A stretch of DNA of 6,885 bases from NCBI GenBank assembly GCA_028281425.1, contig JANQJX010000217.1, forward strand, positions 1 through 6,885. The letters run 5' to 3'. This document shows, in pieces, positions 1 through 5,999 of this stretch. Origin of the DNA: Simkania sp. (lineage in GTDB: Bacteria; Chlamydiota; Chlamydiia; Chlamydiales; Simkaniaceae). How positions within the stretch are numbered: the first letter of the stretch is position 1; each line of letters begins with the position of its first letter. Both the position numbers and the translations under genes were made by a program. The notes beneath the pieces were generated by a model. That model was not told where the DNA came from and did not search any database. It saw only the letters and a program-made list of their open reading frames with translations.

Positions 1-97
1 GCAAGAAGAAGAATGATAAATTTTTTTTGATAGGGTGGGTCAATTTTCGACCGTTGGAACCAGGGGAAAGTGGGTCAATTTTCGATTGTTGTTGACA
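1..97. mobile_element. End of an IS21-family-like insertion sequence (partial)
   Basis: Seen: the 16-bp sequence GTGGGTCAATTTTCGA occurs exactly twice, at 35-50 and 70-85, and the stretch ends in GTTGACA at 91-97. Known: IS21-family elements carry several internal repeats of this kind next to each end, and many members end in ...TTGACA (TGTCAA... read inward), where IstA binds. Inference: the element extends leftward beyond the window and its outer end is near 97. No transposase can be confirmed. A short frame at 1-30 ending in TGA could be the last residues of istB, but it is too short to judge. The end lies only 33 bp from a group II intron domain V, so the element probably inserted into the intron. 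Confidence 0.5.
35..85. repeat. Two 16-bp direct repeats inside the IS end
   Basis: GTGGGTCAATTTTCGA is present at 35-50 and again at 70-85, with start points 35 bp apart. The bases after each copy are similar but not identical (CCGTTGG after the first, TTGTTG after the second). The spacing of a few helical turns and the position next to a terminal TTGACA fit the transposase-binding repeats at IS21-type ends. Their binding role is inferred from the family. Confidence 0.6.
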
Positions 98-130
98 CCC
101 ACAACTGTAAACCCGCGGCTTAGATCATAG

Positions 131-204
131 GAGCCCCATGAATCGAGAGATTCAAGTGGGGATCTGTGAGAATGTGAGGGCGAGATTCCCTCGCATTACT
201 CGAC
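131..204 (+). ncRNA. Group II intron 3' end (domains V and VI), remnant
   Basis: Seen: positions 131-164 fold as a 34-nt hairpin beginning GAGCCCC and ending GGGGATC. It has an AGC near its base (132-134), a GAGA tetraloop (145-148) and an unpaired two-base bulge (AA) on the 3' arm, all hallmarks of catalytic domain V. Next, 171-180 pairs with 188-197 (one G-T pair) to form domain VI, followed by ACTCGAC, giving a 3' end in AC near 204. Domains I-IV and the reverse transcriptase are absent: only 33 bp separate domain V from the IS21-like end. Inference: this is the 3' stub of an intron split or truncated by that insertion. It cannot splice alone, but could if the upstream part lies beyond the insertion. 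Confidence 0.75.
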
Positions 205-207
205 TAG
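164..207 (+). repeat. Left copy of a 44-bp exact inverted repeat (intron domain VI)
   Basis: Positions 164-207 are the exact reverse complement of 6787-6830. The match covers the last base of domain V, all of domain VI, the presumed intron 3' end and TAG beyond it. Identity stops abruptly at both edges. The two copies face each other in inverted orientation around about 6.6 kb of genes, so they could support inversion by recombination. They may equally be two independent insertions of the same intron. Confidence 0.9.
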
Positions 208-394
208 CTTTAAGTCGCATTTTACGCCACCCCTGGAAAAAGAGCTGCACAAGTGTTTTCAGAAACGCCAAGAAATTCTCGAATGGATAAGTTTGCAACC
301 TTACCTAAAAGAATGTATTGGATGTGTGAGCGAAACAGAGCATGTGGATTTTTTAGAGGTGGCACGCGAAATACAAGTGAGGGTCTATTTTTGA
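206..394 (+). pseudogene. 3' fragment of an unrecognised gene interrupted by the intron
   Basis: A + strand frame runs open from the intron end to TGA at 392-394, giving about 62 residues. It contains no in-frame ATG, so it reads as the tail of a gene rather than a small gene. The peptide is charged and helical in character: a Lys/Glu-rich opening (LEKELHKCFQKRQEIL), then a Trp-Ile motif, a CIGC cysteine pair, and an end in REIQVRVYF. I do not recognise the family. If the intron ends at 204, the splice junction falls after the second base of a codon. The frame converges on ptsN with only 12 bp between the two stop codons. It could also be a chance open frame; its protein-like composition argues mildly against that. 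Confidence 0.4.
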
Positions 395-406
395 TAAAAA
401 AAATTG

Positions 407-859
407 TTAGACATCTCGAAAAAGAGTGATCACCTCTTCAGAAGACTTAGCTTTTAAAAGCTCTATTCTTCGTTTTTCATCTTTCAATGCGGTGGTTAAG
501 CGCGAAAGGAATTGAAGATATTCGGTTTGCTTATCTGCAGGACCTCCAATCATAAAAATAATTTTTACAAGAGATCCATCTAAAGCACACCATTGAATCC
601 CCTTTTTTGCTTTTTGAATGCCCACTGCAAGAAAAAAATGATCAAATGTCTCCATCCTTGCATGAGGAATCGCAACACCCATCCCAATGCCCGTTGAAAC
701 AATCTTTTCCCTTTTTAAAAGAGCATTTAGAAAAAGTTTACTATCCTCAATTTTGTGTGCCCTTTTCAGCTCATCAACGAGGAATTTAAGGGCCTCATCT
801 CGATGGGTTGCCTCTAAAAAAGAGATCACACCCTCTTCTAAAAATTGGGAGAGGGTCAC
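407..859 (-). CDS. ptsN: PTS IIA-like nitrogen regulatory protein PtsN (EIIA-Ntr)
   Basis: This is a phosphocarrier of the nitrogen-type phosphotransferase system. It accepts phosphate on a histidine and acts by regulating partner proteins rather than carrying sugar. From the chosen GTG start the product is 150 aa, normal for the family. The active-site segment STGIGMGVAIPHAR places the phosphorylated histidine at residue 66. The opening MTLSQFLEEGVISFLEATHRDEAL fits the usual N-terminus and the full PTS EIIA type-2 fold is covered. The frame is open further upstream to a GTG at 913 that overlaps dut by 29 nt, but the GTG at 859 has a strong AAGGAG five bases before it and fits family length better. 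It is the last gene of accD-dut-ptsN, 25 nt after dut. Chlamydiae usually keep two ptsN paralogues next to dut; only one is visible before the sequence turns into mobile-element remnants. Confidence 0.88.
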   Translation of the reverse strand: MTLSQFLEEGVISFLEATHRDEALKFLVDELKRAHKIEDSKLFLNALLKREKIVSTGIGMGVAIPHARMETFDHFFLAVGIQKAKKGIQWCALDGSLVKIIFMIGGPADKQTEYLQFLSRLTTALKDEKRRIELLKAKSSEEVITLFRDV

Positions 860-864
860 AGGTG

Positions 865-870
865 CTCCTT
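865..870 (-). promoter_or_regulatory. Shine-Dalgarno site deciding the ptsN start
   Basis: AAGGAG on the minus strand lies five bases (CACCT) before the GTG at 857-859, in the 25-nt gap after the dut stop codon (885-887). It is the clearest ribosome-binding site in the window and favours the internal GTG over the upstream GTG at 913. Confidence 0.65.
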
Positions 871-884
871 TTTTAAAAAAATAA

Positions 885-1331
885 CTAATTCGTTCCAGTA
901 TGGCCAAATCCACCTTCCCCTCTTTCTGTTACCACAAGAACTTCCTTTAAAACAAAATTAGCACGACAAACAGGGCAAAGAACAATTTGTGCAATACGCA
1001 TTTTTGGTGTGATATCAAAAGACTCTTTACCATGGTTGATTAAAATAATACCTAGTTCTCCTCGATAATCAGAATCAATAGTTCCAGGGCTGTTAAGAAC
1101 AGTGATTCCTTCTTTCAAAGCAAGGCCACTTCTAGGCCTAACTTGAATTTCATACCCTTTGGGAATTTCAAAGTGAAGCCCTGTTGGAAGGAGTTTAATT
1201 TCTTGAGGTTGCAAGGTGATAGGAACCTCAATGGCAGCATAGACATCGGCACCTGCAGCTTCTTCTGATCCATAAGAGGGAAGACAAATTTTCTTTTTGG
1301 ATAAGATAAAAACTGTTTTTGTCTTTTTCAT
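885..1331 (-). CDS. dut: Deoxyuridine 5'-triphosphate nucleotidohydrolase (dUTPase)
   Basis: This enzyme hydrolyses dUTP to dUMP and pyrophosphate, keeping uracil out of DNA and supplying dUMP for thymidylate synthesis. At 148 aa it is a standard homotrimeric dUTPase. All five family motifs are present in order: AGADVYA (26-32), PRSGLA (66-71), the uracil-binding GTIDSDYRGELG (83-94, with D86 as the expected water-activating aspartate), RIAQ (112-115) and the glycine-rich tail GEGGFGHTG (138-146), whose F142 should stack on the base. The ATG lies three bases after the accD stop, so translation is probably coupled. Its stop precedes ptsN by 25 nt. The accD-dut-ptsN order is typical of Chlamydiae. 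No defects are visible and the start is unambiguous. Confidence 0.96.
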   Translation of the reverse strand: MKKTKTVFILSKKKICLPSYGSEEAAGADVYAAIEVPITLQPQEIKLLPTGLHFEIPKGYEIQVRPRSGLALKEGITVLNSPGTIDSDYRGELGIILINHGKESFDITPKMRIAQIVLCPVCRANFVLKEVLVVTERGEGGFGHTGTN

Positions 1332-1334
1332 TTT

Positions 1335-2312
1335 TCAATTCGAACTAATTTTAATGGCATTTTTTTTGCGCTCTTCCTTCGAAAGCGCAATTAAATCATC
1401 TAATTTTTCTCTTTCATGAGTCACTCCAAAATCTCTTTTTTTATGACTTAAAACTTCTTGTTCATTTTGGGTAAAAACCTGAAGAAAAAAGGCAAGTTTT
1501 TCTTTGAGTTCAACACGCCTAAAAATGCAATCAATCATTCCTTTTTCGAGTAAAAATTCTGATCTCTGAGCCGAATCTGGAAGCTTTTGACCAATGGTTT
1601 GTTCTACCACACGAGGACCTGCAAAACCAATCAAGGCATCGGGTTCAGCAATAATCAAATCTCCAAGAAAAGCAAAAGAAGCGCTTACACCTCCTGTTGT
1701 TGGGTTGGCAAGAACAGAAAAATAGGGTAACCGACTAGCACTTAGCTTACTTAAAGCAGCAGAGGTTTTTGCCATTTGCATAAGAGAGAAAATCGATTCT
1801 TGCATCCGTGCTCCACCAGAAGATGAAACGATAATGAGAGGAAGGGTTTCTTCAATGGCATGTTCGATGAGCCTTGTGATCCTTTCACCCATAACAGACC
1901 CCATTGACCCCCCCATAAATCCAAAGTCAAGAACAGCTAAAGCTATTGGAATCGATTTCAGAGTGCAAGTTCCTGTCAATACCGCTTCATTTCGTCCTGT
2001 TTTTTTAGCTGCTGCAACAAGTCGCTCCTTATAGGGTTTTGAATCGACAAACTTAAGAGGATCTTCTGAGGTGATTTCATAAAAAAGTTCTTGAAAACTT
2101 TTTTGATCAGCAAGAAGTTCCACCCTTTGAATTGCAGATAAACGGTAGTGATGGTCACATTTAGGACAGCAGCTATCATTTTTTTGAAGTTCATTTGCAT
2201 GAACCATCTCTTCACAGCTTATGCATTTAATCCAACCACTAAAGCCATCTTTCTTAGATGATTCGGTTTTGATTTTGGGTTTATGACGAGAAAAAAGTCT
2301 TAAAAATCCCAT
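1335..2312 (-). CDS. accD: Acetyl-CoA carboxylase carboxyltransferase subunit beta
   Basis: This is the beta subunit of the heterotetrameric carboxyltransferase. With AccA it moves the carboxyl group from carboxybiotin on AccB to acetyl-CoA, giving malonyl-CoA for fatty-acid synthesis. The 325-aa product has the N-terminal four-cysteine zinc ribbon (C30-x2-C33 and C49-x2-C52), then a crotonase-type carboxyltransferase core with DFGFMGGSMGSVMGERITR (129-147), SSSGGARMQE (163-172), GGVSASFAFLGD (207-218) and GFAGPRVVEQT (229-239). The first 20 residues are basic. The last 40 or so (from about 285) form a charged tail that makes it slightly longer than E. coli AccD (about 304 aa). It is the first gene of accD-dut-ptsN, with an AGAGGA 11 nt before the ATG and a promoter candidate about 170-200 bp upstream. 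accA is not in the window. Confidence 0.97.
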   Translation of the reverse strand: MGFLRLFSRHKPKIKTESSKKDGFSGWIKCISCEEMVHANELQKNDSCCPKCDHHYRLSAIQRVELLADQKSFQELFYEITSEDPLKFVDSKPYKERLVAAAKKTGRNEAVLTGTCTLKSIPIALAVLDFGFMGGSMGSVMGERITRLIEHAIEETLPLIIVSSSGGARMQESIFSLMQMAKTSAALSKLSASRLPYFSVLANPTTGGVSASFAFLGDLIIAEPDALIGFAGPRVVEQTIGQKLPDSAQRSEFLLEKGMIDCIFRRVELKEKLAFFLQVFTQNEQEVLSHKKRDFGVTHEREKLDDLIALSKEERKKNAIKISSN

Positions 2313-2323
2313 TTTTTAGATTT

Positions 2324-2329
2324 TCCTCT
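2324..2329 (-). promoter_or_regulatory. Ribosome-binding site of accD
   Basis: AGAGGA on the minus strand lies 11 nt before the accD ATG (2310-2312). The spacing is slightly long but the match is good. Most other starts in the window, which are overlap-coupled, lack a recognisable site, so this one fits accD as the first gene of a separate transcript. Confidence 0.45.
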
Positions 2330-2398
2330 TAGCTTAGATGGAAAAAAGTCTAACAAAAAAGGCAAAAGTAAACAACCTTTACTCTAAGTTTATCTAAT

Positions 2399-2430
2399 CT
2401 TAAATTTAATTAAGATAAAAAAATTTTTTT
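2399..2430. other. AT-only tract with palindrome and A7T7 run upstream of accD
   Basis: Within the hemC-accD gap, 2399-2416 is an inverted repeat (TCTTAA, six bases, TTAAGA). It is followed at once by seven A (2417-2423) and seven T (2424-2430). Such phased A/T runs tend to bend DNA. The tract lies in the presumed 5' leader of accD, downstream of the promoter candidate at 2482-2510. The T run on the minus strand is followed by ATCTTAA rather than preceded by a GC stem, so it is not a convincing intrinsic terminator. A regulatory role is possible but unproven. Confidence 0.3.
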
Positions 2431-2481
2431 AATGCAGATTTTTCTAGAGTAGACATACAAAATGAAGGGGAAAGAAACCCT

Positions 2482-2510
2482 TGTATAAAAGATCATTTCA
2501 GTTGGATCAA
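2482..2510 (-). promoter_or_regulatory. Candidate sigma-70-type promoter for accD-dut-ptsN
   Basis: On the minus strand TTGATC (2505-2510) and TATACA (2482-2487) are separated by exactly 17 bp. Each matches four of six consensus bases for a housekeeping (chlamydial sigma66-like) promoter. It lies just downstream of the hemC stop and would give a leader of roughly 160 nt before accD. A weak hairpin (AAGGG/CCCTT, 2465-2482) overlaps its downstream edge. Short promoter matches are common in AT-rich DNA, so this is only a candidate. Confidence 0.4.
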
Positions 2511-2528
2511 ATTAAAGAATCTTAGACT

Positions 2529-3845
2529 TTATTCCTGAAATTCTCTCTGTCTAAGTCTATCAATTCTTTTTTGAGTGATTAGCCCAAATGCAATGATTTT
2601 TTTATTTTTGGGAAATGTTTTAAAGAGATTCAAAAAAGCATCTACCGTTGAAGGACTCGTAAAAATGATCTCATCTATATTAGATAGGTTAGCTTTTTCC
2701 TTAGGAATTTTCATCTGAGTATCATAGAGAAAACAGCATTGATGACGTACATGTAAAAGCATCAAAAAATAAGCAAGATCTGGACGCCGAAGAGAAGAAG
2801 AGGGATAAAAAACATAGGCTTCTTTTAAATTTTTTAAAGCTAAAAGCTCGATGATTCCTTCTTGCCTTTCATCTACTGCAATAGCACTCACTTGAAATCC
2901 ATGCGATTCAACGGCTTTTGCTGTTTGTTTTCCCACCACTAAAATTTCTTTGCCTTCTATTTGCTTCCTATTCCATCCATAGTAAGCCATACATTCAAAA
3001 AAAAGAGAAACCGTTACCTGACTTGTAAAAATAAGATGGGTATATTCTTTAAGATCTCTAAAAGCTAAAGCAATTTCTTCCTCATTAAAATTGCGAGGAA
3101 TGGTTTTAATGATAGGAAAATGGATGAGATGATTTTTTGTAGAGTAGTTTTTGGGATTAAGTCCCAAATAAAGACTGACTTGAGATTTTTTTCGAGATCG
3201 ACTATCAAGAGGCTTAAAAAGCTTCTCCATAATTTCATCTTCTTCTCTTGCTAAAATTGCCAACTGCCCTTGTAAAGGGGCAGGCTTCCCTGGTAAAACC
3301 CTATGATGATAATGAGTTAGACGAAGACGAATCAATGCTGCTTTTGCAACAACAAGAGCATCAATTTCTCGATTCAAAAGCATTTCAAGCCGCTTTTCAA
3401 CAGTCCCTCTTATATCTACACATAAAAGATCTGGACGCAGTAAATGAATCACCTTATCACGCCTTTTAGAAGAAGACCCAATCCTAGCCTTCTTTTTTAA
3501 AGTTTTTAAGCTCTCATTATTTCTAAAAACAAGAACATCTGATCGATCTATTCCTTTTGTCAAAACAATCAGTTTGAGATTTTTGGGAATAGGAGAAGGG
3601 AGATCTTTTGCTGAATGCAGACTGATGCGACACCCACCTTTCAATTGCAGCTCATCAATATCTCGAGTAAAAAAGTCAGTTTTATCTAAAGAACGGAGAG
3701 AAACACCTAAATGACGATCTCCGAGCGTTTTTAAATAAATAGGCTCAAGTATCACATCGATCTGATGAATTTTCATTGCTTGAATGACTTCTTCAAGCTG
3801 TTTTTTAGATAACTTGGAATCTCTTAACCCAACAGAAACTTTCAT
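2529..3845 (-). CDS. hemC: Fused porphobilinogen deaminase / uroporphyrinogen-III synthase-like protein (HemC-HemD)
   Basis: The product is 438 aa from the ATG at 3845, which overlaps the radA stop as ATGA. An in-frame ATG seven codons upstream exists, but this start aligns better with family N-termini. Residues 1 to about 214 match HemC domains 1 and 2: VGLRDSKLS near the start, HSAKDLP (78-84, catalytic D82), RIGSSSKRR (121-129), RGT (146-148) and a degenerate PAPLQGQLAI segment replacing the usual PAPGQGAL. Domain 3, which normally carries the cysteine holding the dipyrromethane cofactor in a GGC loop, is missing. From about 222 a HemD-like half follows, with THLIFTSQVTV (270-280), ILVVGKQTAKAVESHGF (301-317) and IFTSPSTVDAFLNLF (394-408). 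Known roles: HemC polymerises four porphobilinogens to hydroxymethylbilane and HemD closes the ring to uroporphyrinogen III. Whether the HemC half is active without domain 3 is uncertain. Chlamydial HemC proteins are, as I recall, also short. Confidence 0.85.
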   Translation of the reverse strand: MKVSVGLRDSKLSKKQLEEVIQAMKIHQIDVILEPIYLKTLGDRHLGVSLRSLDKTDFFTRDIDELQLKGGCRISLHSAKDLPSPIPKNLKLIVLTKGIDRSDVLVFRNNESLKTLKKKARIGSSSKRRDKVIHLLRPDLLCVDIRGTVEKRLEMLLNREIDALVVAKAALIRLRLTHYHHRVLPGKPAPLQGQLAILAREEDEIMEKLFKPLDSRSRKKSQVSLYLGLNPKNYSTKNHLIHFPIIKTIPRNFNEEEIALAFRDLKEYTHLIFTSQVTVSLFFECMAYYGWNRKQIEGKEILVVGKQTAKAVESHGFQVSAIAVDERQEGIIELLALKNLKEAYVFYPSSSLRRPDLAYFLMLLHVRHQCCFLYDTQMKIPKEKANLSNIDEIIFTSPSTVDAFLNLFKTFPKNKKIIAFGLITQKRIDRLRQREFQE

Positions 3846-5218
3846 GAATCTACAATCAAATGACAAATCACATCTTCTACTTTCGAAACGCCTTGTAGAT
3901 GAATGCGATTTTTTAAGTGCGTTTTAATTCCTTTTAAATTTTTTTCAGAGCAAAAACAACGCTTAAATCCCATATGAATCGCCTCTTTAAGACGCAGCTC
4001 CATACGCGAAACAGAACGTACTTCTCCTGCAAGGCCAACTTCTCCAATCACAACAACATCAGGAGATAAACAATAATTACGATAAGAAGATGCAATTGCC
4101 ATAATCACTCCAAGGTCTATTGCAGGTTCTGAAATTTTTATTCCTCCAGCAATTGAAACAAAAACATCAAGTGCATGAAGACGATAACCCATTCTTTTTT
4201 CTAAAACAGCAAGCAAAAGAGAAAGACGCTTATTGTCGAGTCCAGATGAGCGCCTTGAAGGTGTGGCATAAGAAGAAGGGGCTACAAGTGCCTGCATTTC
4301 AACTAAAAGAGCACGAGTCCCTTTAAGAGTTGGTATCATGATCGATCCGGAAGAATTTTTCACCCTTTCTTCTAAAAAGGTCACCGAGGGATTGAGAACC
4401 TCTTTAAGGCCCTCTTCTTCCATCTGAAAGAACACAACATTATCTGTAGGGCCAAAGCGATTTTTAAGAGATCGAAGTAACCGATATCCACTTTGACGTT
4501 CTCCTTCAAATTCAAATACCGTATCCACAATATGTTCTAAAACACGTGGCCCTGCAAGCTCACCACTTTTTGTCACATGTCCTACAAGAAACGTTGTAAT
4601 CCCAAGTCCCTTTGCTAAATGCATACATTCCATCGTCACTTCTTTGACCTGTATGACCGACCCAGGTATTGAAGGAAGCTCAGACTTATAGACAATTTGG
4701 ATAGAATCGATGATCAAAACATCAGGACGCAACGTTTCAACATGTTTTTTAATCGTTGCAAAAACCGTCTCACTCAAAAGATAGAGTTTATCACTTTGAA
4801 TTCTAAGACGCCTAGCACGAAGAGAGGTTTGTTCCGCCGACTCTTCGCCACAAACATAAAGCACAATAAGCCCTTGATCTGCAAAATTCTTTGCAAGGTG
4901 TAATAAGAGAGTTGATTTTCCAATTCCAGGCTCACCCCCTATTAAATTTAACGATCCATAAACCACTCCTCCACCTGTTAGCCTATCCCATTCAGAATAG
5001 GAGGTCAAAAGACGTTTAAAGTTTTTCGTATCAACCTCGTGAATAAGGGTGGGTTGACTAACTTTTAAGTCTTGTGCTTCAAATCGTTTTTTTTGAATTT
5101 CTACATCGATCTCTTGGATGAAAGTATTCCATTGATCACAAACAGAACAACAGCCTGCCCATTTTAATTCTCGATGCCCACATTCTTTGCAAATCCAAAT
5201 TATTTTTTGCTTTACCAT
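3842..5218 (-). CDS. radA: DNA repair protein RadA/Sms (branch-migration ATPase)
   Basis: RadA is a RecA-like hexameric ATPase that drives branch migration during recombinational repair. The 458-aa product has the full architecture. An N-terminal zinc finger uses C10, C13, C24 and C27. The RecA-like ATPase core has Walker A GGEPGIGKST (94-103) and Walker B VLIIDSIQ (167-174). The RadA signature KNRFG is at 252-256. A Lon-protease-like C-terminal domain runs from about 280, with IAGGIKISEPAIDLGV (356-371) and VVIGEVGLAGEVR (388-401). Length matches the E. coli protein (about 460 aa). A GTG one codon earlier (5219-5221) overlaps the rnc stop TAG by one base; the ATG is preferred. Its stop overlaps the hemC ATG by four bases. 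The rnc-radA-hemC order is the chlamydial one and implies a single, translationally coupled message. I see no defect. Confidence 0.96.
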   Translation of the reverse strand: MVKQKIIWICKECGHRELKWAGCCSVCDQWNTFIQEIDVEIQKKRFEAQDLKVSQPTLIHEVDTKNFKRLLTSYSEWDRLTGGGVVYGSLNLIGGEPGIGKSTLLLHLAKNFADQGLIVLYVCGEESAEQTSLRARRLRIQSDKLYLLSETVFATIKKHVETLRPDVLIIDSIQIVYKSELPSIPGSVIQVKEVTMECMHLAKGLGITTFLVGHVTKSGELAGPRVLEHIVDTVFEFEGERQSGYRLLRSLKNRFGPTDNVVFFQMEEEGLKEVLNPSVTFLEERVKNSSGSIMIPTLKGTRALLVEMQALVAPSSYATPSRRSSGLDNKRLSLLLAVLEKRMGYRLHALDVFVSIAGGIKISEPAIDLGVIMAIASSYRNYCLSPDVVVIGEVGLAGEVRSVSRMELRLKEAIHMGFKRCFCSEKNLKGIKTHLKNRIHLQGVSKVEDVICHLIVDS

Positions 5219-5220
5219 CA

Positions 5221-5931
5221 CTATTTCAATCCCAATCCTCTAATTGCTTTTTGGGCTCCATCTTGCTCTGCCTCTTTTTTTGATCGTCCAACTCCCTCCC
5301 CAAGAAAAATATCACCGATTTTAACCGAGACAAAAAACACTTTTTCATGAGCTGGCCCTTCTTCTTTTACCACTTCATAAGTCGGAGGTCTTTGATATTT
5401 TTTTTGACAGTGATCTTGCAATATTGCTTTCCAATTTTGGCAAGGGCTTTCGATAATTTTTAAAATGTCTTTTTCAAAATGTTTGAAGAAAAAATGACGT
5501 GTTTCATCGATTTTTCCATCTAGATAAATCGCTCCAATAAGAGCTTCGAAAAGATTGGCTAAAATTGTATAACGTCCCCTTCCCTTATTCATCGATTCTC
5601 CCCTTCCAAGAAGTAAATACTTATCAAGCTTCATTTTTTGAACGTAATAAGAGCAACTTGCAGCTTCAACAAGACGGGAACGCAAATAAGAAAGCTCTCC
5701 CTCAGCTTTTTGCGGATAACGCACATAGAGAAAATCGCTGATGATAAGCCCTAAAACGACATCTCCTAAAAATTCAAGTCTTTCATTGTGCTTTAAGAGC
5801 GACTCTCGATTTTCATTAACATAAGAGCGATGGACAAACGCAAGTTTCAAAAGAGCTGGATCTAAAAAATTATAGTCAATTTTTTCTTGAATCTCAGCAA
5901 GTTCTTGATGCAGATGTTCTAAAGATTTCAT
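5221..5931 (-). CDS. rnc: Ribonuclease III
   Basis: This is a double-strand-specific endoribonuclease that processes rRNA precursors and structured mRNAs. The 236-aa product contains the catalytic domain with signature NERLEFLGD (49-57, metal ligands E53 and D57) and the second acidic cluster ANLFEALIGAIYLD (125-138, catalytic E129). A double-stranded RNA-binding domain follows from about 166 to the end, with GPAHEK (192-197) and KKEAEQDGA (218-226). Length is typical. The position equivalent to E. coli D114, a water-mediated metal contact, is N126 here; Asn occurs at this place in other bacteria, so activity is still expected. It is the first gene of rnc-radA-hemC, directly followed by radA. 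A promoter candidate lies about 28 bp upstream, and the gene across the 68-bp gap is divergent. No strong Shine-Dalgarno sequence precedes the ATG. Confidence 0.96.
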   Translation of the reverse strand: MKSLEHLHQELAEIQEKIDYNFLDPALLKLAFVHRSYVNENRESLLKHNERLEFLGDVVLGLIISDFLYVRYPQKAEGELSYLRSRLVEAASCSYYVQKMKLDKYLLLGRGESMNKGRGRYTILANLFEALIGAIYLDGKIDETRHFFFKHFEKDILKIIESPCQNWKAILQDHCQKKYQRPPTYEVVKEEGPAHEKVFFVSVKIGDIFLGEGVGRSKKEAEQDGAQKAIRGLGLK

Positions 5932-5958
5932 AAAAAACTAGGCTAATTCTCATTCTCT

Positions 5959-5986
5959 AGGATACAATGTCTCAGATATTCATCAA
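5959..5986 (-). promoter_or_regulatory. Candidate promoter for rnc-radA-hemC
   Basis: On the minus strand TTGATG (5981-5986) and TATCCT (5959-5964) stand 16 bp apart, each with four of six consensus matches. They lie inside the 68-bp divergent region, giving a short leader before the rnc ATG at 5931. A + strand TACAAT (5963-5968) overlaps the -10 element and could serve the divergent gene, although no good -35 is visible for it. If both are real, the two transcripts would compete for polymerase. Confidence 0.4.
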
Positions 5987-5999
5987 GTAAATTTATTCC

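Noticed and set aside
395..430. Poly-T (minus strand) after the ptsN stop as a terminator
   Set aside because: A run of eight T follows the stop, but I could not find a stable GC stem before it, so a terminator is not supported.
1976..2215. 79-aa minus-strand frame inside accD, and similar frames inside ptsN, hemC and radA
   Set aside because: These are alternative-frame shadows of genes with complete family motifs; none has motifs of its own.
2465..2482. AAGGG/CCCTT hairpin downstream of hemC as an intrinsic terminator
   Set aside because: The stem is only five pairs and no T run follows it on either strand. It also overlaps the promoter candidate.
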